A stretch of 33,697 nucleotides of DNA from JBBRXJ01 sp038248505 (GCA_038248505.1 JBBRXJ010000036.1:1-33697); one strand, 5' to 3'; shown: positions 1-8,514, counted from the stretch's first letter. Notes: generated by a model from the sequence alone, not told the origin. Numbers and translations: made by a program.

Positions 1-312
1 ATGTTGAGCTCATGGTGTATTAATAAACCGAAAGGATGTTCGGCTGACGTTTCTGTCACTTGTGGCGGATTCAGTCGAAAACAAATGCTATATACTATTT
101 ATTGTTATATATGGACTCCGTCCATTAACCAGTTTTCATTTGAGATTTATTAAAGTATAGGTTGAAAAAATCAAGCATCAATTTTTTCAGATCTGAAAGC
201 CCGTCCCAATCTCAAAAGTATAGTATCATTAGAAACGCATAAATGACCAGCAGCTATGGATGGCTGAAATCTCCAATGTATTATTGAATTTGGAGTAAGG
301 AAAAAGAAAAAC
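1..312. other. Non-coding left edge
   Basis: I see no convincing gene in this stretch. It carries small hairpins: a CCGAA/TTCGG stem at 28-43 with no following T-run, and an ATGGAC/GTCCAT stem at 111-125. Any gene to the left of the window would end before position 1. Confidence 0.5.
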
Positions 313-341
313 AAAAAAACCCGAAGTATTCGGTTTTTTTT
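313..341. terminator. Bidirectional intrinsic terminator
   Basis: An A-run (313-319), a CCGAA stem arm (321-325), a 3-base loop, a TTCGG arm (329-333) and a T-run (334-341) form a symmetric terminator that works on both strands. It lies just after the stop of the minus-strand tonB gene and probably ends that transcript. Confidence 0.8.
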
Positions 342-359
342 GTTTTCTTATTATAAATT

Positions 360-1043
360 TTAGTTTGTTAATGTGAATTTAACAGGCAAGGTATACCACA
401 TACGAACTGGCTTGCCGCGTTGTTCAGCAGGAATAAATTTCGGTAATTTTTTAACTACACGTAAAGCTTCATTATCAAGAGCAGGATCAACCCCTTTTAC
501 AATTTCAGCTAAACTTACATTGCCATCTTTACCTACAACAAACTTAACATAAACGGTACCTTGTAGGTTATTCTCAAGAGCCATTTCAGGATAAACAATA
601 TTTTCAGCAAGATATTTTCTTAATGCAGCTTGACCACCAGGAAAATCAGCACGTTTCTCAACAATCACAAAGATTTCATCTTCAGCACTTTTTTCTTCGT
701 CATCACTAAATTCAACTTGTGCAACTTTAGTATTGTCATCCGACTCAGCTGAGATATCAATCATATCATTTACTTGAGTGTTGTTGTCAACGATTTGTAG
801 TATCTGAGCAACTTTAGGAGGTTCGGGCTGTGGTTTAGGTGCTTCTTCTTTACGCTCGGTATTTATAATTACATCTTCTACCTGCACTTGATTTGCACCA
901 CCTGCAAAGGCATTATCGGTTGATGGCTTGGTTGACCACTCAAAAGTATATAAGCAGAGACCTAGTGCAACAGCTAATCCTACTTGAAAAAACATACCTC
1001 TCTTGTGTTCAAGATTGGCTTTTTCTGATTTCTTAAGTTCCAT
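360..1043 (-). CDS. tonB: TonB-family energy transducer
   Basis: This 227-residue protein should couple the inner-membrane proton motive force (through ExbB/ExbD) to TonB-dependent outer-membrane receptors. It has the usual order: a short charged cytoplasmic N-terminus, one membrane anchor at about residues 17-34, a Pro/Glu/Lys-rich periplasmic linker (around 66-77, KEEAPKPQPEPPK) and an acidic stretch, then a TonB C-terminal domain at about 133-227. That domain has the FPGGQAALRKYL and YPEMALENNLQGTVYVKF motifs typical of Bacteroidota. No exbB or exbD is adjacent, so it is probably one of several TonB copies. It is a single-gene unit: the lysA terminator lies upstream and its own terminator downstream. 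Confidence 0.93.
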   Translation of the reverse strand: MELKKSEKANLEHKRGMFFQVGLAVALGLCLYTFEWSTKPSTDNAFAGGANQVQVEDVIINTERKEEAPKPQPEPPKVAQILQIVDNNTQVNDMIDISAESDDNTKVAQVEFSDDEEKSAEDEIFVIVEKRADFPGGQAALRKYLAENIVYPEMALENNLQGTVYVKFVVGKDGNVSLAEIVKGVDPALDNEALRVVKKLPKFIPAEQRGKPVRMWYTLPVKFTLTN

Positions 1044-1190
1044 AATCTTTTTATTTTTGGATGGATAAAATTACAATAATCTTCGGAAAACACAAGGAAT
1101 ACCAAGGCTTTTTATTATTGCCGTGCTAAAAAAGCATTAATTCATTAATAATTAGTATTTTATGAGTTGTTGGAGAACTGCTGAAATTAA

Positions 1191-1224
1191 AAAGACTTAA
1201 CAAAATGTTGTTTGTTAAGTCTTT
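1191..1224 (-). terminator. Intrinsic terminator after lysA
   Basis: A perfect 14-bp inverted repeat (arms 1191-1204 and 1211-1224, 6-base loop) is followed on the minus strand by a T-rich run. It begins 27 bases past the lysA stop, so it should end the dapF-lysA transcript before tonB. Confidence 0.8.
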
Positions 1225-1250
1225 ACAATAAGTGATTTATAAAATTCGCT

Positions 1251-2516
1251 TTATACTTTAAACTGTTTTACAGCTTGCATATCAAGGGTTACCATATAAT
1301 CCGCAATGGTTTCAGCCCTTCGAATTAGCACAGTATCACCATTTTCACGCAATAAAACTTCAGCTGAACGTAGTTTGGCATTATAGTTAAACCCCATTGC
1401 ATAACCATGTGCTCCTGTATCATGTATTACAACTAAATCGTTTGGTTCAACAAGAGGTAGTTTTCGGTTTATTGCAAATTTATCATTGTTCTCGCACAAA
1501 CTACCGGTAACATCATACATCTGATCATGAGAGACAAGCTCTTTGCCAATAACAGTAATGTGATGATACGCGCCGTACAAGGCAGGCCGCATTAAGTTCT
1601 GCATACTTGCATCGAGTCCAACATAATTTTTATAGGTCTTCTTCACATGTTGTACTTTGCTTACAAGATAACCATAGGGTCCTGTAATCATTCGGCCTGC
1701 TTCAAGATAAATTTTAACCGGATCTAATCCATGCGCTACAATTATCTTATCATATAAGTCTTTTATTCCTTTGCTTACATAGTCTAAGTCAACAGGTTTA
1801 TCTTCTGGTTTATAAGGAATACCAATGCCTCCGCCCAAATTGATAAACTCAAAACGTATGCCTAATTTCTGATGTATTTCAAGCAGCAATGTGAAAAGAA
1901 TATTAGCCGTTTCAATAAAATAATCAGCATTCAATTCATTTGATGCAACCATGGTGTGTAAACCAAAGCGCTTTATTTCTTTGTCACGCAAGATTCGGTA
2001 GCCTTCAATAATTTGATCACGAGTGAAACCGTACTTAGCTTCTTCAGGATGACCAATAATGGCATTCCCTTTTTTTAGTGCACCTGGATTGTAACGCAGG
2101 CAAATCAGTTCGGGTATACCAGCGTGTTTTTCAAGAAATGAAATATGACTAATATCATCTAAATTTATGATGGCACCCATCTTTTTTGCAGCAATCATTT
2201 CATCAGCAGGGGTATTGTTAGAGGTAAACATGATTCCCTCGCCAGTGATACCAATCTGTTCAGACATAAGCATTTCTGGCAACGAGCTGCAGTCGGTGCC
2301 AAAGCCTTCTTCTTTTAATAATTTAATAATAAAAGGATTTGGACAAGCCTTCACGGCATAGTATTCTTTAAATCCTTTGTTCCATGCAAAAGCCTTGTTA
2401 AGTGCTCTTGCATTTAAACGTATGTTCTTCTCATCATACAGATGAAAAGGGGTGGGATACTTGCTGCAAATTTGTTCCAGCTTCTCCCGGTTGAAAGGCA
2501 TCAATTTGTGTGTCAT
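1251..2516 (-). CDS. lysA: Diaminopimelate decarboxylase
   Basis: This 421-residue PLP enzyme of the alanine racemase/group IV decarboxylase fold should decarboxylate meso-diaminopimelate to L-lysine in the cytoplasm. The PLP lysine is K56 in YYAVKA. A glycine loop GGGIGIPY lies mid-protein. The motif usually written EPGR is EAGR here (E272-R275), and the dimer-partner motif usually CESxD is CENND (C341 onward), so Cys, Glu and Asp are kept. A C-terminal GAHGYAMGFNYN segment supplies the tyrosine near PLP. These variants suggest a LysA subtype distant from the E. coli enzyme rather than loss of function. It lies 68 bases after dapF on the same strand and is probably cotranscribed; that gap holds an imperfect GCGTCC/GGACGC hairpin. 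Confidence 0.93.
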   Translation of the reverse strand: MTHKLMPFNREKLEQICSKYPTPFHLYDEKNIRLNARALNKAFAWNKGFKEYYAVKACPNPFIIKLLKEEGFGTDCSSLPEMLMSEQIGITGEGIMFTSNNTPADEMIAAKKMGAIINLDDISHISFLEKHAGIPELICLRYNPGALKKGNAIIGHPEEAKYGFTRDQIIEGYRILRDKEIKRFGLHTMVASNELNADYFIETANILFTLLLEIHQKLGIRFEFINLGGGIGIPYKPEDKPVDLDYVSKGIKDLYDKIIVAHGLDPVKIYLEAGRMITGPYGYLVSKVQHVKKTYKNYVGLDASMQNLMRPALYGAYHHITVIGKELVSHDQMYDVTGSLCENNDKFAINRKLPLVEPNDLVVIHDTGAHGYAMGFNYNAKLRSAEVLLRENGDTVLIRRAETIADYMVTLDMQAVKQFKV

Positions 2517-2584
2517 AAAAAATGTATATAGTTTTTAAAAGTGGTACGTAGCTAGTGGCGTCCTTATAAACAAAGGGACGCATT

Positions 2585-3451
2585 TTAGTGAATAAATTCC
2601 TCCGTTAATTCTTTACTCAAATGCCCTCTGGCAATTTCTCTTACTTCACCCGTCATTCGTATGTTATAATCATCATCAAGAAGAATGCATAGTTCACCTC
2701 CAGGCATTTTTATACTTACATCATTATCAACCAAACCGAGTTTTTTAAGCATTGATGCGACTGCGCAGGAAGAACTACCCGAGGCTAATGTATATCCTGC
2801 ACCGCGCTCCCATATTAGTATGGCAGCATTTTTTCGATCAATTACTTTAACAAATTGCACATTTATACGGTTCGGAAACATTACATGATTCTCAATGATG
2901 GTTCCGTATTCCATTATTTCAGCTTCATCTAATTCGTCTGTTAAAATGATGCAATGTGGATTACCTACTGATACACAATTTATTTCGAAGGTTTTATCGT
3001 CAAGCAACAATTTTTCGCGTAAGCACTCAATATTATTATTTTTAACAGGTATTAATGATGAGTTAAAAATAGCTTTACCCATATCAATGCTTACCACGCG
3101 AGCTTTTCCATAGTGTTCCTCTACAACATGAGCATGAACAATGCCACCGGGTGTTTCAACTGTAAAATTTCTACTACTTGTTAAGCCTTCGTCATAAACA
3201 TATTTGCAAAAAATTCGTAAGCCATTGCCACTTTTCTCAGCCTCAGAACCATCTGGATTAAATATGCGTAATCCAAACTCGGCATTATTTGAGCTTACAT
3301 GCAATAGAATACCATCAGAGCCTACACCATAATGATAATCACAGATCTTAGATATTGATTTTTCATTTAAACTAAAAGAAATATTAGTTTCAACCAGAAT
3401 AATGTAGTCATTACCCAATCCATGTGACTTAATAAAGAGATCTCTGTTCAT
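2585..3451 (-). CDS. dapF: Diaminopimelate epimerase, Ser/Ser variant
   Basis: This 288-residue protein has the full DapF frame: an N-terminal GLGNDYI motif, YGVGSDG, NPDGSEAEKSGNGLR, SVGNPH and ERGAGYTLASGSSSCA. The family is PLP-independent and interconverts LL- and meso-diaminopimelate with a two-cysteine acid/base pair. In this protein both of those cysteines are serine: S74 (AGT codon, 3230-3232) where CGNG is expected, and S224 (TCG codon, 2780-2782) where ACGTG is expected. The other active-site landmarks are intact and the frame is unbroken, so it is not decayed. Context with lysA argues for a role in lysine/DAP metabolism, but epimerase activity cannot be assumed; a Ser/Ser subfamily with altered chemistry is the alternative. 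Confidence 0.88.
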   Translation of the reverse strand: MNRDLFIKSHGLGNDYIILVETNISFSLNEKSISKICDYHYGVGSDGILLHVSSNNAEFGLRIFNPDGSEAEKSGNGLRIFCKYVYDEGLTSSRNFTVETPGGIVHAHVVEEHYGKARVVSIDMGKAIFNSSLIPVKNNNIECLREKLLLDDKTFEINCVSVGNPHCIILTDELDEAEIMEYGTIIENHVMFPNRINVQFVKVIDRKNAAILIWERGAGYTLASGSSSCAVASMLKKLGLVDNDVSIKMPGGELCILLDDDYNIRMTGEVREIARGHLSKELTEEFIH

Positions 3452-3594
3452 CGTACAAATATTCGTTTACTGTAAAAATAAAAAATTGTGTTCACATTGA
3501 CGGTATAGACTGGTCTTTATTTTAGAAAAAAAATGAAACACCAATAAAAAATCAAATGATATCGAATCAGATCTATGCTTATATCGAATATTAT

Positions 3595-4209
3595 CTATAG
3601 AAGCTGAATTCCATGCGACATTTGTTGTATCTTATTCTCTGTCTCTAAGCGTTTTAAAATTCGCGTAACAACTTCTCTTGCCGTAGCATTATCTATAGCT
3701 ATTTCACGATGCGAAATAGTTATTGTTTTACTACCATTAATCTCCGAAATGTTTTGCAGATATTTTAAAATACGGGCATCCAAACTTGTAAATAAAAGAC
3801 CATTAATTGTGTCAATAAGATCGTTATATCGTTGATGGTATTGCTCATAGAAAAGAGCGTTAAAATCGGGGAAACGTTGTAGCCATTCTTTTAGTCGTGA
3901 TGCGGGCAATAAAAGCAAGTTACTGTTTTCCTCAGCTTGAGCATAAATTTTACTTTGGTTATTATACAAGATGGCGGTAAAGGTCATAATACAGCTCTCT
4001 TTTGGCTGAATATAATAGAGAAGTAATTCCTTTTCTTCGTTCATTGTATACACTTTTACCAAGCCACTTAAAACAATAGGTAATACTTTTACAAATTGAC
4101 CAGGATTAATTAAAGCGGTATTTTTATCAGCCTGAATGAGTGTTCCATACTTCTCAAATTCGTTGAGAAGTGTAATATTAAGTGATGGGAAAGCATCTTT
4201 AATTAGCAT
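3595..4209 (-). CDS. Crp/Fnr-family transcriptional regulator
   Basis: This 204-residue protein has an N-terminal cyclic-nucleotide-binding-like beta-roll (about 15-115), a dimerisation helix (about 116-150) and a C-terminal winged helix. The recognition helix reads TAREVVTRILKRLE; R178, E179 and R183 line up with Arg180, Glu181 and Arg185 of E. coli CRP, which contact the GTGA half-site. It lacks the N-terminal cysteine cluster of iron-sulfur FNR; a lone C73 lies in ESCIMTF, a motif common in Bacteroidota members. The effector is unknown. A matching GTGAC-N4-GTCAC palindrome lies at 7198-7211 upstream of the DUF2892 gene. The gene ends in TAG, showing that TAG is an ordinary stop here. Confidence 0.9.
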   Translation of the reverse strand: MLIKDAFPSLNITLLNEFEKYGTLIQADKNTALINPGQFVKVLPIVLSGLVKVYTMNEEKELLLYYIQPKESCIMTFTAILYNNQSKIYAQAEENSNLLLLPASRLKEWLQRFPDFNALFYEQYHQRYNDLIDTINGLLFTSLDARILKYLQNISEINGSKTITISHREIAIDNATAREVVTRILKRLETENKIQQMSHGIQLL

Positions 4210-4378
4210 AGTTTAAGAATTAAAAAATAGAAAAATCATTAATATAAACCAATAACAATTATTTATAATCATTACGCATTATTTGTTGTGCAATGGCTGA
4301 AAATTATCAATGACATTTGTGCTGCAACTGAGACGACTTTTAAATAACATTAATTCTCAAGTCGTTTAAAGGCTTAAA

Positions 4379-6760
4379 CTATTTCCCTGTTTTTAGCATT
4401 ACAATTTCTGCACGTCGGTTTTCAGCAGCTTGATATTCGTTTACCTCATCAGGCCACATTGGGGAGCGTTTTCCTATACCTTCAATAAGCAAACGATCTT
4501 TGGCTATTCCTCGTTTAAGCATATACATTTTTACAATCATTGCACGATTTTTTGATAAGGTATCGCAGGCAAAATCGTTTCCTTGCAAATCGGTATGCCC
4601 TAAAATTAGTGCTTTTGTATTGGGTTGCGCATTTAAAAAGTCGACATATTTTAATATAATAGTTTTATCTGAAGTATCTAAATCTGATTTATTCAAATCA
4701 AAATTTGCCACACGCTGCGGAGCATGTAATGGCTGCAAAGTACGGTATTTAACTTTTAACGAGTCATACCAAGCCAGACCTTTATATGCATCAAACTCCA
4801 TCTCTATAATATTGTATTTATCACCCACATAAAAACTCTTGGCAGCAGTAACATCCTGAATATTATTATTAACAGTTAGCTTTATATTGTGTTGCTGATC
4901 ATTATTGGTATATGCAGGTTGATAAGAGATTTCATAAAAGCGACGACTAGTAATTAAAATATCTTCAAATAAACGATCCAAGCGATTTGGATTAAGCACC
5001 CGATAATAATTGCCATCGGTAAGAACAGACATAAATTGAAGTAATGTTTTATTAACATTATTGCCAAGAGATACAACCCGGAAACTAACTCCCATTTTTC
5101 GTGCTCGGCTTACTACTTCAAAGGGAGTGGTTGCACGCGAACCATAATATTGCATGGATGAATTTTCAAAACCATCCGTAAACATGATAAATATTTTTGG
5201 GTTTTTAGAGCTGGTATCAATACAATTTAAACCAATATCATTAGCCGCATATAAAGCCGTTGCGCCAGCCATACTATCAAAAGGAGTTAGGGCAAAGCGT
5301 TGTTTTAATAGTTCTTTATCAGCAATTAATTTTGATTCAACAACCAAACGATTATCAAATTTAACAATTGTTACACGATCACCTGAATTTTTTCGATCAA
5401 TAAATGTACTGCATGCTTCCTCTAATTTTCGAATGGAACGACCATACATTGAACCGCTGTAATCTAAGACTAAAACGAAGTCTATTGAATCCTGATTGCG
5501 AAATATTTCTTTAACTTTAAATTGTTTTATTTCGGAATTATTTCCTTCTACATCTTCAACAATACGCTTAAAATATTTATTTGGTTTATTTATTCCACTA
5601 TCAGGTACCAATCCTGAAATAAAGTAACCAGCGGTATCGGTAGCAAGCACATAAATTTTCATTTCAGCAGGAAACTTTGAACGATCGGTAGCAAAAATTT
5701 CAAAATCGAGGCGCTGCCCAGGGCGCACCATTGAAAGGTGTTTATTGCCTCGAATAAAGCTGCGTTCGATAACATTAATATCAGTCTTAGCATTCAGTTC
5801 AAATCCAGATGCAGTAGCCGTTAACTCATATCTTGTTGTAGTATCCGGAAAAACGGTATAACTTCCCTGAGCAGAGAATGTTTTCTCAATCCCTTTAATT
5901 TTAACAATCGAATTTAGTCCAACAACCTTCCAAGACAGTACTGCTTTATCGCCTTTCATAATAACAGAATTCGCTTTAAAATAAACTATATAAGGACGCG
6001 TTGCATTTATTGTATGTTTATGCTCTTCAACTAAACCGCCATTTCTATAAGCTCTAATTTTGTAGGTTGTAGTTGAATCTAATTTTGCAGTAAGAGAATC
6101 ATGCGCTCGATATAAACTATCACCATTATTTATAGTAACGTATTTGGTGCGCTTAAACTTCCATGTTATTTTTGCCTTATCGCCTGCTTGAATTGAAGCT
6201 GTGCCTTTAAATGATTCTACTAAACCAACTTTTATGGTTAAGGATTTAGTCTGACTATATCCATTTCTATTTTTAATAAGTAAGGTGTAGGTAGATGTCG
6301 TATCTGGATTTACTAAAATACTACCACGTGAATCAAAAATACTATCAAACCCACTTATAAAAATGGAATCGGTAAATTCACTTGCCCACGAAAGTGTTAC
6401 AGGCGTCTCATCATTAGTGCTATCAGGTAATACAAAGCTTTTTATGATAGGTGAATTAACATTCACTAGCAAACGTTTTTTAAGTGAAGCCTCATCATTG
6501 TCTTTCAATTTTACATATAAAATATATTCAGTACTTTTATTTGGATTTACGATACGTGAGCCTATTAATGGTAGGTTACTATCTCCCACAGCAGGCATCA
6601 TTACACGATATGCTTTGGTGACATTCCAATTTAGAATGGTACTATCACCCTGAAGAATATTTTTTTGAGATGCTTTAAATGTAAATAGAACTTTTTTGCC
6701 TTGCGATTCAGCGGCAAGTGTAATACTCAAGAAAAATAGAAAAATAGAAATAAAGCGCAT
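4379..6760 (-). CDS. Secreted VWA and OmpA-domain protein
   Basis: This 793-residue protein is probably a periplasmic or outer-membrane-associated protein anchored to peptidoglycan. It has a signal peptide (residues 1-20, MRFISIFLFFLSITLAAES), then about four Ig-like beta-sandwich repeats (about 20-350, recognisable by recurring GDxxxLxW segments). A von Willebrand A domain follows at about 425-610 with a complete MIDAS: DYSGS near 433, a GATAL threonine and FTDG. An OmpA C-terminal domain lies at about 665-790 with GHTDLQGND and NRRAEI. The frame is open further upstream to 6883, but I chose the ATG at 6760 because it begins a clean signal peptide and because the extension would run through the terminator at 6844-6875. 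Function is unknown; the metal site suggests ligand or protein binding. Confidence 0.9.
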   Translation of the reverse strand: MRFISIFLFFLSITLAAESQGKKVLFTFKASQKNILQGDSTILNWNVTKAYRVMMPAVGDSNLPLIGSRIVNPNKSTEYILYVKLKDNDEASLKKRLLVNVNSPIIKSFVLPDSTNDETPVTLSWASEFTDSIFISGFDSIFDSRGSILVNPDTTSTYTLLIKNRNGYSQTKSLTIKVGLVESFKGTASIQAGDKAKITWKFKRTKYVTINNGDSLYRAHDSLTAKLDSTTTYKIRAYRNGGLVEEHKHTINATRPYIVYFKANSVIMKGDKAVLSWKVVGLNSIVKIKGIEKTFSAQGSYTVFPDTTTRYELTATASGFELNAKTDINVIERSFIRGNKHLSMVRPGQRLDFEIFATDRSKFPAEMKIYVLATDTAGYFISGLVPDSGINKPNKYFKRIVEDVEGNNSEIKQFKVKEIFRNQDSIDFVLVLDYSGSMYGRSIRKLEEACSTFIDRKNSGDRVTIVKFDNRLVVESKLIADKELLKQRFALTPFDSMAGATALYAANDIGLNCIDTSSKNPKIFIMFTDGFENSSMQYYGSRATTPFEVVSRARKMGVSFRVVSLGNNVNKTLLQFMSVLTDGNYYRVLNPNRLDRLFEDILITSRRFYEISYQPAYTNNDQQHNIKLTVNNNIQDVTAAKSFYVGDKYNIIEMEFDAYKGLAWYDSLKVKYRTLQPLHAPQRVANFDLNKSDLDTSDKTIILKYVDFLNAQPNTKALILGHTDLQGNDFACDTLSKNRAMIVKMYMLKRGIAKDRLLIEGIGKRSPMWPDEVNEYQAAENRRAEIVMLKTGK

Positions 6761-6843
6761 AAATGATGAGTGATAGCATAGGTATTTATTGCAAGATAAC
6801 AAAAGATTGAGAATATAAATAGTACTTCCCTTAATAAGAACGA

Positions 6844-6875
6844 ATAAAAAAGAGCCAGGGAAAATCCTGACTCTT
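6844..6875 (-). terminator. Intrinsic terminator after DUF2892 gene
   Basis: On the minus strand a 10-bp stem (arms 6866-6875 and 6850-6859, one T-G wobble) with a 6-base loop is followed by a run of six T. It lies 47 bases past the DUF2892 stop and upstream of the VWA/OmpA start, so the two genes are probably separate transcripts. Confidence 0.75.
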
Positions 6876-6922
6876 AAAACCATCTAAACAAAGCCCTAAA
6901 GACTAGGTAAAAATTAATTAAC

Positions 6923-7132
6923 TCACTTATTCTCAACTTTACACGTTGATAAGCCTATTAAAGCATACAAGGGACAGAAGCTAATCAGGCTAGTTAAAAC
7001 AAAAACCCCAGCTAAGACTAATAATACAATACCCAATACTCCTGAAATAATTCCAGTAAAGTATAAAATAGCAACAACAGCAGCTACAGCTAAACGAATG
7101 ATCTTATCAAGACCGCCCATGTTTTTTTTCAT
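6923..7132 (-). CDS. Small DUF2892 (YgaP-like) membrane protein
   Basis: This protein of about 69 residues matches the DUF2892 inner-membrane family: a short KKNMGGLDKIIRL lead, two hydrophobic helices (about 13-30 and 32-52), then the conserved CPLYALIGLSTC end. In other bacteria the domain occurs alone or fused to rhodanese and is often near sulfur-transfer genes or Crp/Fnr regulators; no rhodanese is present here. The frame opens at 7156, but ATG 7132 (or the one at 7120) fits the family start better. It has a strong promoter arrangement: TATATTTG at 7168-7175 and a Crp-type palindrome centred about 33 bases further upstream. Confidence 0.82.
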   Translation of the reverse strand: MKKNMGGLDKIIRLAVAAVVAILYFTGIISGVLGIVLLVLAGVFVLTSLISFCPLYALIGLSTCKVENK

Positions 7133-7167
7133 ATAATTTTTTTTAAAGATTAACATTAATTAAAAAA

Positions 7168-7175
7168 CAAATATA
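7168..7175 (-). promoter_or_regulatory. Bacteroidota -7 promoter element
   Basis: On the minus strand the sequence TATATTTG matches the TAnnTTTG consensus exactly and lies 35 bases before the chosen DUF2892 start, predicting transcription to begin near 7164. There is no TTTG -33 element; the Crp-type palindrome occupies that region, as expected for an activator-dependent promoter. Confidence 0.65.
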
Positions 7176-7197
7176 TGCCTGTAAAAATTAAAAAACG

Positions 7198-7211
7198 GTG
7201 ACTTAGGTCAC
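7198..7211. promoter_or_regulatory. Crp-type operator palindrome
   Basis: GTGAC-N4-GTCAC is a perfect inverted repeat of 5-base half-sites, centred at 7204.5. Read on the minus strand as TGTGA-N6-TCACC it matches nine of ten defined bases of the CRP consensus. It is centred about 41 bases upstream of the predicted start of the DUF2892 transcript, the class II activation position. The Crp/Fnr protein at 3595-4209 has the residues expected to read this half-site. Confidence 0.65.
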
Positions 7212-7636
7212 AAGTTGTTAAATAACATACAAGGTATTTGTGCTATGGTAGCAGGTTAAATAAATGTATTTAATGCAAAACAATGAATTTTAACATTTTT
7301 ACTGCAACAATTGTTTTTCTGTTCTTTTTTAAAGTTTAGCCCCTTTATGGCTAAACATACGATCATTATTTTATCAAGGCTTCCAACCTTGGTTATATAG
7401 ATAATTCCCATTCAGGACAATATACAATATGTATAAAATAATGATTTTTATTATTTATAGACTTCAATTAATTAGACTTTGGTCATAGAATTTCACCAGC
7501 GAAATTTTTGTTTTATAGTAGTAGTTGATATGGAAAGGTTTTGTAAACATATATCAATCATCATTTTAGATTTATAATTGTAAGGAATTAATAAAAATAT
7601 AATGAGATTTTGTATATTAGCAAAAACCTAAAAAAT
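7212..7636. other. Non-coding region between divergent units
   Basis: This AT-rich region separates the minus-strand DUF2892 gene from the plus-strand operon. It holds an 8-bp perfect hairpin (GTTTAGCC 7334-7341 and GGCTAAAC 7349-7356) and a weaker CAAGG/CCTTG hairpin near 7376-7392, and I see no gene. No clear TAnnTTTG element could be fixed for the operon that starts at 7637, and I see no guanidine riboswitch. Confidence 0.45.
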
Positions 7637-8191
7637 ATGCAAGTAAAAGGAACGGCCGTTAGATCAATTTCTGACTTTGTAAAAAATAAGTATCCCGATC
7701 GTTTTGTTGAGTGGCTAAGCGCTTTGCCGCCCGAATCACAAAAATTGTTTCGTAATGGAGCGCTATCAAATGAATGGTATCCTATTAAATATGCAGCCAT
7801 TGAACCCACCCGTATTGTATCAGATTTATTTTACACTTCGCTGCGAGATGGAGCATGGGATTGCGGTCGCTACTCTGCTGAAACAGCGTTGAGTGGTATT
7901 TATAAAATTTATGTGATGATGGCCAATCCGGGTCATATTATTGAGCGTGCAAGCCGAGTTTTTCAGGCTTACTATCAGCCTTGCGAGATGGCAGCTTTAA
8001 ATAGAAAAAATAAATCGGTTGAAGTGGCTATCACTAAATTTAGTATGCCCGATCAAGTAATCGAATATCGTATTGGTGGATGGATGGAAAAGGCCCTTGA
8101 AATTTCGGGTTGTAAAAATATTAATGTAAATGTTGTACTATCAATGACAAAAGGCGAAAAGCAAACGCTCTTTCAAATTAGTTGGGAATAA
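7637..8191 (+). CDS. DUF2378/TIGR02265-like protein
   Basis: This protein of about 184 residues is soluble with no signal peptide. Its central segment (RDGAWDCGRYSAETAL, then ASRVFQAYYQPCEM) resembles the DUF2378/TIGR02265 family, which is distantly like heme-NO-binding or V4R domains and was first noted as a paralogous family in Myxococcus. No function is established. I chose ATG 7637; a TTG nine codons earlier (7610) is also possible. It is the first gene of an operon: one base separates it from the SMR exporter gene. The family call is by pattern only. Confidence 0.6.
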   Translation: MQVKGTAVRSISDFVKNKYPDRFVEWLSALPPESQKLFRNGALSNEWYPIKYAAIEPTRIVSDLFYTSLRDGAWDCGRYSAETALSGIYKIYVMMANPGHIIERASRVFQAYYQPCEMAALNRKNKSVEVAITKFSMPDQVIEYRIGGWMEKALEISGCKNINVNVVLSMTKGEKQTLFQISWE

Positions 8192-8192
8192 A

Positions 8193-8510
8193 ATGGCTTG
8201 GATATATTTATTAATAGCCAGTATTCTTGAAATAGGCTGGCCCCTAGGCTTAAAACTTTCACAAACTACAGCAAATAAATATTTTTGGATTGCTTTTGCA
8301 ACCGTTGTAATGATTGGAAGCGGTTTTTTCTTATGGCTAGCGCAAAAAACCATTCCGATGGGTACTGCTTATGCAGTATGGACAGGCATTGGCGCTGTGG
8401 GCGCTTTTGTAACAGGAATTATTATTTTTAATGATTCTGCTACAATGTTACGCTATATTAGTGTGATTTTTGTAATAATAGGGATTATAGGATTAAAAAT
8501 TTCTACCTAA
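8193..8510 (+). CDS. gdx: Gdx/SugE-type SMR exporter
   Basis: This 105-residue protein has four membrane helices and is a small multidrug resistance family member. It carries the essential glutamate E13 (IASILEIGW), the GLKLS segment in helix 1, GTAYAVWTGIGAVG in helix 3, and an IIGLK C-terminal segment. The close match to SugE supports the guanidinium exporter (Gdx) subtype, which exchanges guanidinium for protons as an antiparallel dimer, rather than the broad EmrE type. Gdx genes are often under guanidine riboswitches; here the gene begins one base after its upstream neighbour, so any such control would have to act on the whole operon, and I see none. Confidence 0.9.
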   Translation: MAWIYLLIASILEIGWPLGLKLSQTTANKYFWIAFATVVMIGSGFFLWLAQKTIPMGTAYAVWTGIGAVGAFVTGIIIFNDSATMLRYISVIFVIIGIIGLKIST

Positions 8511-8514
8511 GAAA

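Noticed and set aside
2559..2582. Attenuator or terminator between dapF and lysA
   Set aside because: The GCGTCC/GGACGC stem has a bulge and no T-run on the minus strand, so I kept it only as a note.
4320..4375. Terminator-like hairpin downstream of the VWA/OmpA gene
   Set aside because: The ACGACTT/AAGTCGT arms are short, the loop is about 19 bases and no clear T-run follows.
6761..6883. N-terminal extension of the VWA/OmpA protein
   Set aside because: The extension would contain a terminator and would bury the signal peptide inside the protein; ATG 6760 fits better.
7212..7636. Guanidine riboswitch upstream of the Gdx operon
   Set aside because: I could not find the conserved loops of any guanidine riboswitch class; only simple hairpins are present.
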